From: Mycobacterium sp. HUMS_12744610
GTDB taxonomy: Bacteria; Actinomycetota; Actinomycetes; Mycobacteriales; Mycobacteriaceae
Assembly (NCBI RefSeq): GCF_041206865.1
Contig: NZ_JBGEDP010000001.1
Span: 1,550,001 to 1,614,000, forward strand
Direction of reading: 5' to 3'
DNA: 64,000 nucleotides
Shown one piece after another: positions 14,954 to 24,614 of this stretch (the stretch's first letter is position 1; every line of letters begins with the position of its first letter). A program made the position numbers and the translations under genes. The notes beneath the pieces were generated by a model. The model saw only the letters and a list, made by a program, of their open reading frames with translations. It made no database searches and was not told where the DNA came from.

Positions 14954-16271
14954 GTAGTGATCAACGAGTCATGTTGAACGCTAGGTGATTTGGTGTTGTT
15001 TGGCAAGCGCGGCAGCGGCGTTTTTCGCGTCGATCACCGTCCGCAGTTCGTCCATGGAGATATCGGAGAGGTAGCGGCGGGTGACCTGCCATTCGTCGTG
15101 GGCCTCGATGACCACGGCGGTGGCCAGGCGCAGGAACGCCGCAGGGTTGGGGAAGATCTCCACGACATCGGCACGACGCTTGATTTCCTTGTTCAACCGT
15201 TCGATCGGGTTGTTCGACCAAATTTTTTGCCAATGTGCCTTCGGGAACGCGGTGAACGCCAGGACGTCGGTTTTCGCGTCGCTCATCATGGCGGCGACCT
15301 TCGGGAAGCTGCCCGCCAGGGTGTCGGCGACGCGGTCCCACTGGGCGGCGACCTCCTGCGGGTCGGTGTGGGCGAAGATCGTCTTGACCGCCGCAGTCAC
15401 CGCCGGGGCGTGTTTGGCCGAGACCGCGGTGTGCAAGTTCCGCATGAAATGCACCCGGCACCGCTGCCACGACGACCCGCTGAAATGTTGAGCCACAGCC
15501 GCTTTGAGCCCGGCGTGGGCATCGGAGATGACCAGATGCACTCCGGTCAGGCCACGGGCCTTGAGCGAGGCAAGGAACTCACGCCAGAACTCGTAGGACT
15601 CGCTGTCACCGACGGCGGTGCCCCAGCACTTCGCGGGTGCCGTCGATGGACACCCCGGTGGCCACCACCAGCGCCTGAGAGACCACGTGCGCCCCGACGC
15701 GCACCTTGCAGAAGGTCGCGTCGCAGAACACTTACGGAAACTGCGTGTGGGCCAGGCTGCGGGTGCGAAACGCCTCGATCTCGGCATCCAGGCCGGCGCA
15801 GATACGCGAGGCCTCCGACTTGGACACCCCGGAGTCCACGCCCATCGCGGTGACCAGGTCATCAACGCTGCGGGTCGACACGCCGTGGACGTAGGCCTCC
15901 ATGATCACCGCGTGCAGGGCCTTGTCGATGCGGCGGCGCCGCTCCAGCAGTGACGGAAAGAACGACCCGGCCCGCAGCTTGGGGATGCCCACCTCGATAT
16001 CGCCGGCGGTGGTCGACACCGTCTTGGGCCGGTGCCCGTTACGGTGCGTGCCGCGACCGTCACAACGTTCATAGCGGCCGGCGCCGATGGTCTCGGTGGC
16101 CTCGGCCTCGATCAGCGCCTGCAGCCCGGCGCGGATCAGCTCGGCGAACACCGCCCCCGAGTCAGCAGACTTCAGCGCGTCGAGCTGGACGAGCAAGGCA
16201 GAATGGTCTTGGGTCATCGCGTAGAGGTTCCTTTCGTGAGTCACTTTTGTCGGTAACTCACTGATCACTAC
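14954..16271 (-). mobile_element. IS256-family element, IS1311/IS1245-like, inactive
   Basis: The ends are marked by the inverted words GTAGTGATCA (from 14954) and TGATCACTAC (to 16271), and the match extends imperfectly inward. This gives an element of about 1,318 bp, close to the size of IS1311. It encodes one transposase on the minus strand that carries two inactivating lesions. No matching target duplication is visible outside these ends, so one side may have been rearranged. The right end abuts group II intron remnants. Confidence 0.75.
14981..16217 (-). pseudogene. IS1311-like IS256-family transposase, broken by nonsense and frameshift
   Basis: The transposase starts at an ATG at 16217 with an AAAGGA ribosome site and would be 411 residues long, the normal size. 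Codon Tyr (after AHTQFP) is TAA at 15732-15734. An extra base in the CCCC run at 15621-15624 shifts the frame within REVLGTAVGDSES. The C-terminal part is intact, with DAHAGLKAAV, FTAFPKAHWQKIWSNNPIERLN and DEWQVTRRYL. Correcting the two lesions restores one continuous frame (1,236 nt). The N-terminal half has the motif THRNGHRPKTVSTT. Confidence 0.88.
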
Positions 16272-16374
16272 GCGATGGCCCACCCCAGAGCCCAGCGACA
16301 CACCCGACGACAGTCGGCCCACGTCAGCCCCGAGTCCGAAACCCCACCACCCCAGGGGACTTACCCACAACATC

Positions 16375-16608
16375 GTGCAGGGGTGGGTCAACTACTACGG
16401 ACGCTTCTACCGCTCCGAGTTGCTCTACTTCCTCCGCCGGCTCACCATGCACCTGGTGCGGTGGGCCACGCGGAAATACAAACGGCTCAAGCGCCGTGAA
16501 CGCCGCGCAATGGCATGGCTGGCCGAGATCGCTCGTCGATCTCCCCGCCTGTTCGCGCACTGGCGCCTCGGCGCACGTCCTGACGGCTGGGCGATGGGAG
16601 CCGGATGA
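16375..16608 (+). pseudogene. group II intron maturase, C-terminal fragment 1
   Basis: This fragment encodes only the maturase X/thumb C-terminus of a group II intron-encoded protein: QGWVNYYGRFYRSELL, then HLVRWATRKYKRLKRRERRA and SPRLFAHW. The reverse transcriptase domains are missing, cut off near the IS1311-like element. The stop lies inside the downstream domain V structure, as expected for an intron-encoded protein next to its intron 3' end. Confidence 0.8.
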
Positions 16609-16662
16609 GCCGAGAGGTTCAAGTCCGGTTCTGCGAGAGCCGGGAGGTGCGATCCCTCCCGG
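16598..16662 (+). ncRNA. group II intron domains V and VI, remnant 1
   Basis: A 34-nt domain V hairpin (16598-16631) begins GAGCCGGATGAGCC, closes on a GAGA tetraloop and pairs back with GGTTCAAGTCCGGTTC. The catalytic AGC triad is at its 5' base. A second stem (GCCGGGAGG paired with CCTCCCGGC, about 16639-16662) follows at the position of domain VI. The adjacent maturase fragment supports the call. The intron 5' part is not present, so it cannot splice. Confidence 0.8.
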
Positions 16663-16674
16663 CTACTCACCCGG

Positions 16675-17259
16675 TCGTGCACTGTGTCAGCGAGCGTCAA
16701 GCTCGCCATGTGCAGGCGGCGATCGCCGACAGGATGGAGACTGTCGGGCTGCGACTGCACCCCGACAAGACCCGGATCGTGTACTGCCAGGACAACAATC
16801 GGCGCGGCTCGGCAGAGCACACGTCGTTTACGTTCCTGGGCTTCACGTTCCGCGCCCGCGGAGCGCGGGATCGACACGGGGTGGTGTTCACCTCGTTCCT
16901 GCCCGCGGTCAGCAAGGACGCCTTGAAGAAGATGAGCTGCGTGGTGCGGCGGTGGCGCCTGCATCGGCGCACCGAGCTCGCCTTCGCCGATCTGGCCCGG
17001 ATGATCAATCCGATCGTTCAGGGCTGGATGCGCTACTACGGGGCTTTCTACCCGTCGGCGCTGTATGGTCTGCTGGCCCGCATCAACACCTACCTGGTGC
17101 GGTGGGTCCGGGTGGGTCCGTAAGAAATACAAACAGTTCCGTGCCCGTCGCCGGGCCAGGGCAGCGTGGGAGCGCGTGACTGCGCAGTACCCGCGCTACT
17201 TCGCCCCCTGGGTCTGGGTCGCGTACCCGTTGATGATCAAGATGGCAAGAGCGGAGTGA
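16675..17259 (+). pseudogene. group II intron reverse transcriptase/maturase, fragment 2, frameshifted
   Basis: This carries the end of the RT palm (VVHCVSERQARHVQAAI, then GLRLHPDKTRIVYCQD and FTFLGFTF) and the maturase domain (INPIVQGWMRYYGAFYP). The YADD active-site segment and everything upstream are missing. A perfect 10-bp tandem duplication (GGTGGGTCCG at 17101-17110 and 17111-17120) shifts the frame. Removing one unit joins HLVRWVRKKYKQFRARRRARA in one frame to the stop at 17259. It is a second, different intron protein from the fragment just upstream. Confidence 0.85.
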
Positions 17260-17315
17260 CGGGAGACCGTCACGCTCCGTTCCGTGGGAGCCCGGGGGTG
17301 CGATTCCCCCGGGCC
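17249..17315 (+). ncRNA. group II intron domains V and VI, remnant 2
   Basis: A second 34-nt domain V (17249-17282) reads GAGCGGAGTGACGG, GAGA tetraloop, CCGTCACGCTCCGTTC. It is followed by a domain VI-like stem (GCCCGGGGG paired with CCCCCGGGC). The structure repeats the layout of the remnant at 16598, with compensatory base differences in both arms of the stem. That is good evidence for a real RNA fold. It overlaps the end of maturase fragment 2. Confidence 0.8.
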
Positions 17316-17471
17316 ACCCGACCCTGCCACATACGCCACGCCGGTCACGCGGCGATAACGGCCAAGGTCACAGCACTACGCATCAACTTTTCCGGCGCCC
17401 TGCGTGTCGGCCGGATCGATGCAGTGGTGATGCTGCCGTGAGCCCTCAGGAAATTGACGTGTGTCTGACTT

Positions 17472-17745
17472 AAAGAGGTTCGCGTAATTAAGTGACGAAT
17501 TGCTCATAAAGAAAGACCGGTGTGGCGCAGCAGCGCGAAACACAGTTCGGTGTTGCTGCCAACTCGTTCTTCGTCTTGAACCTTTGAACAGTCCAAAACG
17601 TAAGCAGGACACGGCGTTGCGCCCCAAATCCCCTGGTCACGAACCGGCTCACGTCACAAGAGCCCCGCTTTGCCGCTGCCCTCGCCACGACAATAATTAT
17701 CGCAGAGAATTACATCATTGTCACTCAATAACACGAACCTCTTTT
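17472..17745. mobile_element. MITE-like element with long terminal inverted repeats, no ORF
   Basis: AAAGAGGTTCG at 17472-17482 recurs inverted at 17734-17744. The match continues inward for about 27 bp (consensus ends GTWATTRAGTGAC) with four mismatches. The 274-bp element is markedly more AT-rich than its surroundings and contains no credible coding sequence. This is the form of a non-autonomous transposable element. No clear target duplication is seen, and I cannot name the parent transposon. Confidence 0.55.
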
Positions 17746-17939
17746 AGGAATCACTCATCTACCTCAGAATTTCACGGTGGCCCGGGTTCTGCTGTGGCGG
17801 TCTGCGGGGCGGCAGCTTTGTCGAGGTTTTGAGGCTGGGGGTAGGCGGCGGCGCCGCGTGTCGTGCGGTGACGCCGGGTCCTTTATCCCGGGGGTGGTTA
17901 CTCCTTTCTTGGGGTCGAGAGGGCATAGGGGCCTGTGGG

Positions 17940-19340
17940 TCAGGGTATGGCGCGGACCCTGTTGAGGGCGTCGGCGAATTCTTGTGCCCAGGGCCAGGTT
18001 TGGGGGATCCGCAGGATCAGGTAGCGGGATCGTTTGATCAGCCGGGCCGCGGCGTGCAGCAGCCGGTAGCGCAGGGTGGCGGGTTCGGCTTTGGCCAGTG
18101 GGCCGTCCAGGAGTAGCAGTCGCATCCAGCACAGCAGGTCGATGGCGATCGCGACGGCGGTGACCCAAGCGGTGTTGATGGCGAACGAGTGTGAGGGCCA
18201 GCGGGCCAGGCCGGTGTCTTTGCCGGTGCGGATGAAGCCCTCCACCCGGGCGTGGACGCGGTGGCGGGCTTCCAGTCGCTGGGGTTGTCCACCGGCAGTC
18301 GAGGTGGCGAGGACCTGGTAGCGGTAGCCGGCCAGCTGCTCGAACAATGACAACTGGGTGCCGTGTTCGATTTCTTCGCGCCGCACCAGGATGCGCATGC
18401 CGGCCGGCCAGCCGACCAGCCGATCCCCTCCGGTGCTGTGGCGCAGCAGCCCGGTCAACTCGGCGACCTGGGCGTCGTCACGGGCCGCTCCGGTGGCATC
18501 CAGTGCGGCTTGCCATCCCGCATCGGGCATCTGGCCGATCGCGACCCGGACCCGCTCATCGAGGTCGAATCCGACCGAGTAGCCCACTGACATCCCCGGC
18601 CGGGCATTGAGTTTCTCCAGGTGTTCGACGACGGCGTGGCTTGAACCCGCGCCGTCGATGGTGACCAGCAACTTGCGGCGCCACTTGGCCGGGATCGCCG
18701 CGATCGCGGCGTCGATGATCGCGATATGATCGGCCGCGGTGTTCGAGCCGGCGTTGCCTGCACGGGCGATCACCGCCAGCAGTTCGCCGGTGTTGTCACA
18801 CCACGCCAACAGCGGGTGGAAGCCAAACCCGCCTTTGAAATTGCCTGCGGCGTGCTGCTTATCGCTGTGCGACTGAATCAGCGACGCGTCGATGCGGATC
18901 ACGATCGTGTCCCCGAGGTCCCCATAGCAGGTCTGCGAAGCCGGGATCGCACCGTGGCGGGCCTCGATCGCCTCCCACACCCGAGAGCGGACCTTGTTGC
19001 GCACGGCCGTGACCTCGGTGATGCTCTGCTCGTCGATCTCGCCCAGGGACCGCCACATCGTCGGAACCGACGCCACCGCCTGAAACAACCGGTGCTGATC
19101 GCGCAGCACCGCGGTGCCGGCCAGGTTCTGCGCGCCGCCGGCGATCGATACCGCCACATCGCGCAACACCGCGCCTCGGTCGTGGGTGACTTCTGGGCGC
19201 GACAGCACCGACGACAAACCGCTGGTCAAACCCAGATTGTCGGCCAGCAACCGGGGTATCACGTTACCGGCGTGCCCGACCACGTCGTCGCCACGGACCT
19301 CAACTCGGACATTCTTCGACCAATCCGTAGTAGCCTGCAT
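17940..19340 (-). CDS. IS1380-family transposase
   Basis: The 466-residue DDE transposase (DDE group 1) reads from ATG 19340. Family blocks are visible: VEVRGDDVVGHAGNVIPRLL at the N-terminus, the first catalytic Asp in IVIRIDASLIQSHS, the second region LLVTIDGAGSSHAVVEHL, and a C-terminal helix-rich segment with FAINTAWVTAVAIAIDLL. The frame is complete, so it may be active. The element ends could not be fixed: only short similar words (CTCAG) were found near 17763 and 19430. Confidence 0.88.
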   Translation of the reverse strand: MQATTDWSKNVRVEVRGDDVVGHAGNVIPRLLADNLGLTSGLSSVLSRPEVTHDRGAVLRDVAVSIAGGAQNLAGTAVLRDQHRLFQAVASVPTMWRSLGEIDEQSITEVTAVRNKVRSRVWEAIEARHGAIPASQTCYGDLGDTIVIRIDASLIQSHSDKQHAAGNFKGGFGFHPLLAWCDNTGELLAVIARAGNAGSNTAADHIAIIDAAIAAIPAKWRRKLLVTIDGAGSSHAVVEHLEKLNARPGMSVGYSVGFDLDERVRVAIGQMPDAGWQAALDATGAARDDAQVAELTGLLRHSTGGDRLVGWPAGMRILVRREEIEHGTQLSLFEQLAGYRYQVLATSTAGGQPQRLEARHRVHARVEGFIRTGKDTGLARWPSHSFAINTAWVTAVAIAIDLLCWMRLLLLDGPLAKAEPATLRYRLLHAAARLIKRSRYLILRIPQTWPWAQEFADALNRVRAIP

Positions 19341-19752
19341 CTGACAGGTGCACTCCCATCCTGGATAACCGAGCCTCGAATACTCCGATTATCCTTGCGG
19401 CAGTGCACCTTTCACGTTAACGACACCCCTGAGCTCCACATTCGATGAAAAATCCAGGTCTAACCAGCGAGGCATCAGCTGTAGGCGCGCCGCACGCGCG
19501 CATTCTCAGATGAGGCAACGATCCCCTCTACGCGCGCATCTTTGATGGGTCAACGCGGGCCGGTTCATGAATCGACGGTGAGGGTTAAAATCCCGAGGGT
19601 TCAGTAACCTGTAACCATTGCGCCGCCTGAAAGGATAAATAAACGACTGTCCGCAAACGGCCGGTCAGGTCAGACCTCTGTGGCCGTTGATCGAATTTCT
19701 GATTCTGTCCCGCGTGTTTCGCCGTCCCCGTAGAAGTGACCTGAGGAGAACG
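19341..19752 (+). promoter_or_regulatory. upstream region of the PE_PGRS gene
   Basis: These 412 bp hold no supported gene. They include the right edge of the IS1380-family element and then the leader of the PE_PGRS gene. A purine-rich ribosome site (CTGAGGAGAA, 19741-19750) stands just before the ATG. No specific promoter boxes could be assigned with confidence. Confidence 0.45.
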
Positions 19753-22490
19753 ATGGCTTCGTCTGTGTTTGCTGCCCCGGATGCTGTTTCTGCGGCTGCG
19801 GCGGAGGTGGCGAATATCAGTTCGTCGCTGAGTGCGGCTCATACGGAGGCGGCGGGGTCGACCACGTCGGTGGTGGCGGCCGCTGAGGATGAGGTGTCGG
19901 GGGCGATCGCGTCGTTGTTTTCCGGTGTGGGCGCGGACTTTCAGGCGCTGGGTGCTCAGGCGGCGGGGTTTCATGCGAGGTTCGCGCAGTTGTTGAGTGG
20001 TGCCGGTGGGGCATACGCGTTCGCCGAGGCGGCGAATATGAACCCGTTGCAGAGGGGGGCGGCAGCTGGGTCCAGCGTGGCAAGTACCGCCGGGGTGCTG
20101 TCGGGCAACCCGTTCGCGGGGGTGCCCGCCGGTCTGGCCGGTTCCCTCAACGGTGGGTTCAACAACTTCTATGGTTTGATTCAGACCGGCGGGCAGGACT
20201 GGATCTCCAGCCAGTTGGGCACCAGCCTGGATCCGATCATCAACGCGCCGTTTTACGCCCTGACGGGTCGCGGGCTGATCGACAACGGTGCGGCCGGTGT
20301 CGGCGGCGGTTCGCTGGCGGCGGCCAACGGCGGGCCGGGTGGATTGTTGTTCGGCAATGGCGGTGCTGGGGCCACCGATGCGGCCGGCGTCGGTGGCGCG
20401 GGCGGACCCGCGGGGCTCATCGGCAACGGTGGGGCTGGTGGGGCAGGCGGCAACGGCATCAGCGGCTTGGGTGGCAATGCGAGTTTGACCATCGTCGGGT
20501 CGACTGATGGTGGAGCTGGTGGGGCTGGTGGGATCGGTGGACTGTTTATGGGGAACGGTGGTGCCGGTGGTGCTGGCGGTAACGGTGTTGACGGCGGTTA
20601 CGGCGGGGCCGGCGGTTACGGCGGGGCTGCAGGGTATTACGGTGCCGGTGGAGCTGGCGGTGCCGGTGGAGCCGGCGGCGCGGCCGACACCGCCGGTGCG
20701 CCCGGTGGCGACGGTGGGGCGGGTGGCGCCGGCGGGGCCGGTGGGGTCAATCTGGGCAACGGTGGAGCCGGTGGAGCCGGTGGCGCCGGCGGTGATGGCG
20801 GTGCGGCGGAAACCGCCGGTGTGTCCGGAGGTGCTGGTGGTGTCGGCGGCAACGGCGGGGCGTCCTGGGTGGGCAACGGCGGCGCCGGTGGCGTCGGCGG
20901 TGACGGTGGCACCACCTATGTCCCATCCGCTTCCGGTGGCAGTGACGGTGGCGCCGGTGGCACCGGTGGGGCCGGCGGAGCGAACTTCTTGATTGGTGAC
21001 GGGGGGGTCGGTGGGGCCGGCGGCAACGGCGGGGTCGGCGGTAGTGGGGCTACAGGCACGTTCAGCGATGGCGGCAGCGGCGTCGGCGGGGCCGGCGGCA
21101 ACGGCGGGGCTGGCGGGACCGGTGGGGCCGGAGGCGTGGCCGATGGTTGGGGTTCTGGCGCTAGCGGCGGCGTCGGTGGCTTTGGCGGCAACGCCGGTCA
21201 AGGCGGGGCCGGAGCCGCAGCCACCGCGAATGACAGCACCGCCGGTGCCGGTGGGGCCGGCGGTGTCGGCGGGACCGGCGGGTCCGGCGGGATCGGCGGC
21301 ACCGCCTACGGCTGGGGCGACGGCGGTCAAGGCGGCAACGGTGTGAGCGGCGGGCTCGGCGGTAACGGCGGTGCCGGTGGTGGCGCCAGTGGCACCGGTG
21401 ACACCGCTGGCAGTGGCGGCGCCGGTGGAGATGCCGGAAATGGCGGGCAGGGCGGCGGAGGCGGCGCGGCCTACGGTGTGTTGACCCAAGCCGGCAACGG
21501 CGGCAACGGCGGCGGTGGGGTCGCAGGTGGCCAGGGTGGGGCCGGCGGGACACCCACGGGTACCGGTAGCTCCGCCGGCAACGGTGGAGCCGGCGGCAAC
21601 GGCGGTAACGCTGGTGGCGGCGGCACCGGTGCTTCCGGGCACGGACTGTTGAGCCACACCGGCACGGCAGGCGCCGAGGGCGACGGTGGGGCTGGTGGTA
21701 GCGGCGGTGCCGGCGCCTACGGCACAGCCGGTTACAACAGTCATGGAGGGGGCGGGTCGGCGGGGCCGGCGGTGCCGGCGGTGCCGGCGGGGCCGCCACC
21801 GGCGAATACGCGACCGGCGGCGACGGCGGGGCCGGCGGATCGAGCACCGGCGGCGCCGGCGGCGCCGCCGGTACGGGCAACGGCGAGTTCGGCGTTACCG
21901 CCGCCGGCGGTGCCGGCGGTGCCGGCGGTGCCGCCGGCGGCGGCGGTGCCGGCGGGGCCGCCACCGGCGAATTCGGGCACGGCGGCGACGGCGGGGCCGG
22001 CGGATCGAGCACCGGCGGGACTGGCGGTGACGGCGCGCAAGGACCGCAGACAGGCGGGGCCGGCGGTGACGGCGGTGACGGCGGGACCGCCGGCGCCGGT
22101 GGTGACGGCGGCAACGCCACGGCAACCGGCGGCGTCGGCGGGCACGGCGGTGACGGCGGGACGGCTCCCGGCGGTGTCGGTGGTGCTGGCGGGGCCGGTG
22201 GAAGCACCGGCGGCAGCGGCGGGGCCGGCGGGGCCGGCCAGACCGGCGGGGCCGGCGGGTCCGGCGGGAACTCCAACCCGTCCGAGCCTGGCGGTGACGG
22301 CGGTAACGGCGGTAACGGCGGTAACGGCGGTGACGGAGGTGACGGCAGCGCTGTCGGCGGCACGGGCGGCGGGAGCGGCGCGCCCGGCACCGGCGGGGCC
22401 GGCGGGACCGGCGGGACCGGCGACCCTACCGGCGCCACCGGCACGCAGGGCGCAGGGGGAGCGCAGGGCGCCCCGGGGAGCAACGGCTAG
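19753..22490 (+). pseudogene. PE_PGRS family gene with one frameshift
   Basis: The product begins with a PE domain of about 95 residues ([20 protein letters not shown], then [20 protein letters not shown]), a type VII secretion substrate signature. A linker and a long Gly-Ala/Gly-Asn repeat (PGRS) region of GGAGG-type units follow. The Gly-rich frame is lost inside a G-rich run at 21743-21757, where downstream translation becomes Pro/Ala-rich. One extra base there would restore Gly-rich coding to a TAG at 22490. Frame arithmetic agrees with a single-base loss. PE_PGRS proteins are exported to the cell surface. It is not orthologous to the M. tuberculosis PE_PGRS genes by position. Confidence 0.85.
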
Positions 22491-22720
22491 GGCGGTCAGC
22501 CCGCCCCGCGCTGACCGGGCCCGCCATGGTTCTTTCGAAAAGCGCAGCGGGGGCTACGCTCTCGAGTCCGTCCCCCGCCACTCGGCATCCCAAACCGCGT
22601 GGCGCGGGAGACGACATGACGGTCAACAGCGGGCAAGATCGCGGTGGGTCAGCGCTGGGCCACCGCGATCTGGTCTGCGACATCAGGCGTGCACGTGGCC
22701 AATCTGCGCGCAGCGTGGCC

Positions 22721-22780
22721 TATTCCACGGTGTTGCGCGGGCGCTCGGAGGCGACCCACGCGTCGGCGCCGGCGGGTTAG
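22721..22780. repeat. 60-bp direct repeat, copy 2 (duplicate of the cyclase 3' end)
   Basis: This copies 14521-14580 with one mismatch and includes a second cyclase TAG stop (22778-22780). No cyclase coding lies upstream of it; the preceding 230 bp are non-coding. This copy, not the first, is the one that once abutted fum. Its final GGGTTAG is part of the target duplication of the IS4 insertion. Confidence 0.9.
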
Positions 22781-22816
22781 GGCCAATGCCGCGCAGTTAG
22801 CGTTGATGCCCTGTTG

Positions 22817-23740
22817 TCAACCGTCAAGTATTTCTATGGTGATGGTGGTTGTGTAGTTGGTGCGGTCGATGGTGCCTTTGGCTCGGTGTTTGGAGATGGC
22901 GCGTTTGACCACTCGGGGGCTCGAGCGTGATCGCCGGGCCGGTAGTGGCTGGTTGAGAACGGCTGCTCCGATGCGCCCGATCAGGTCGATGGTGGTGTCG
23001 GCGATCGCTGCGGCAGCGTGGATGACTTGGTCGCGGGCGGCGTTTAGTGCGACGGTGAAGCTGAGCCGGTCGGGACCGATGTCGGGTCGGGCCAAGGTGG
23101 CATCGGCCAGCGCGGTGCGCAGGGCCTGGTAGGTGATCAGCAGTGCGTAGACCTCTTGGCCAATGCCGGCGGGGGTGGTAGCACGTAGCACTCGTCCGCC
23201 CAGGATGGTCGATTTCAGCTCCAGGTAGCTGGTTTCAATCTCCCACCGCTGATGGTAAAGACGGACCAATTCATGTGCGGGATATTGCTTTTCGTCTGTG
23301 AGTGTGGTGACCAGGCGGTAGTGGCCGTAGCGGGTTGCCCCGCCATCGAGCCGCACGGTGATCGCGGCGTCGATGACACGCACGGTCACTGAGCCCATCC
23401 GTGCCAGCCAGGTTCGATCGGGTAAGTGTTTGATCGGGGGCAGCACGCGGGCGTCTTTGCAGCGGATCAACAGTTCGGCGTGGGCTGAGGCGATCTGTTC
23501 GATGAGGGCGGTGACGGCGAAGTTGCGATCGGCCAACAGCAGCATGTCTGGTTTCAGGCACCGCAGCAGTGTTGGCGCGTAGGTGGTTTCGCCGACACGG
23601 TAGGAGCCGAACACGGCGTCGATGACGGTGCGGGTGCCACATGCCACAACCGTGAGCAGGCGCAACATCGGATACCCGGACTCGGCGTCAGGGCGACCGG
23701 TCTGGCGACCGAACGTCGCAGCATTGGCTGCACTGTTGGG
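22817..23740 (-). pseudogene. IS4-family transposase, C-terminal half
   Basis: This encodes the catalytic C-terminal part: PDAESGYPMLRLLTVVACGTR, the second catalytic Asp in LLLADRNFAV, and the IS4 signature Y-x2-R-x3-E-x6-K in YHQRWEIETSYLELK. It begins at the IS21 insertion junction (codons PNSAANAATFGRQ) and ends at a normal stop. The N-terminal half, with the first Asp, is at 38829-39323. Confidence 0.9.
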
Positions 23741-23901
23741 TGTCGACCGCCACGGTGATGGGACCACTTTGAGCAGGGTTTAGCCAGCTTCATTGGACCA
23801 CCCGTTTGCCAGTTATGGGACCACCGGCGTGTCGCGCCGGTGGCTGCTCGATTACTGGGTCGGATCGCTTCATGTCGATCGATGTGAAGGAGGTTCGCTG
23901 A

Positions 23902-24537
23902 ATGTATCGGGAGGTTTCGGTGATCGAGGTACGTGAGCTGTTGCGGGTGTGGATGTCGGGGGCCGGCTTGCGCCGGGTGGGTGCGTTGGCCGGGGTGGAT
24001 CGCAAGACTGCACGCGACTATACGAACGCTGCGGTGTTGGCGGGGCTGGTCCGCGACGGTGATCTGGAGCAGCTCACCGATGAACTGATCGGGGCGGTGA
24101 TCGAGGCGGTGCGGCCGGGTCGGCCGGACGGGCATGGACAGGCGTGGGAGGTGTTGCGCGCCAACCACGATCAGATCGTGAAGTGGGTGGAAAAGGGGCT
24201 GACGGTGGTCAAGATCGGTGACCTGTTGGCACGTCAGGGCATGGCGGTGCCGCAGCGGACCCTGCACCGGTACGCCACGGCGTGCACCGCCTACCGGGGT
24301 CGTGGCAGCGCTGGCACGGTGCCGGTTGCCGACGGTGAGCCCGGTGTGGAGTGCCAGATCGACTTCGGTCAGATGGGCAAGATCTTCGATCCCGAATCGG
24401 GGCGCAACCGGGTGGTGCACGCGTTGATCTTCACGGCGGTGTACTCGCGGCACATGTTCGTGTGGCTGACGTTTAACCAGACCCTGGTGGCGATCGTCGC
24501 CGGCTGCGAGGCGGCCTGGCGATTCTACGGCGGTGTG
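23902..24537 (+). pseudogene. istA: IstA transposase, N-terminal fragment
   Basis: The ATG at 23902 follows a strong ribosome site (GAAGGAGGT). The fragment has the N-terminal HTH (VIEVRELLRVWMSGAGLRRV) and the start of the integrase core with the first catalytic Asp (CQIDFGQMGKIF). It ends at FYGGV where the IS256 array begins. The C-terminal fragment resumes at 27382 only after a gap of roughly 100 codons that includes the rest of the DDE site, so DNA was lost here and the gene cannot be restored. Confidence 0.88.
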
Positions 24538-24614
24538 GGGCGTGTCATTCCATCTGTGTAAGTCCGGGGTGGTCCATCATCGGACCGCCGTTGGGCGGAC
24601 AGAAGGAGTGTTTT

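Noticed and set aside
19585..21744. 719-codon minus-strand frame over the PE_PGRS gene
   Set aside because: Thr/Ala/Gly-rich shadow of the PGRS repeat; opposite strand carries a PE domain and a ribosome site.
20300..22480. PGRS repeats as a possible CRISPR array
   Set aside because: The units are short, irregular, coding GGAGG-type repeats without unique spacers of constant size.
22526..22780. 84-codon ORF after the PE_PGRS gene
   Set aside because: Its end is the duplicated cyclase tail, and the rest has no features or good start.
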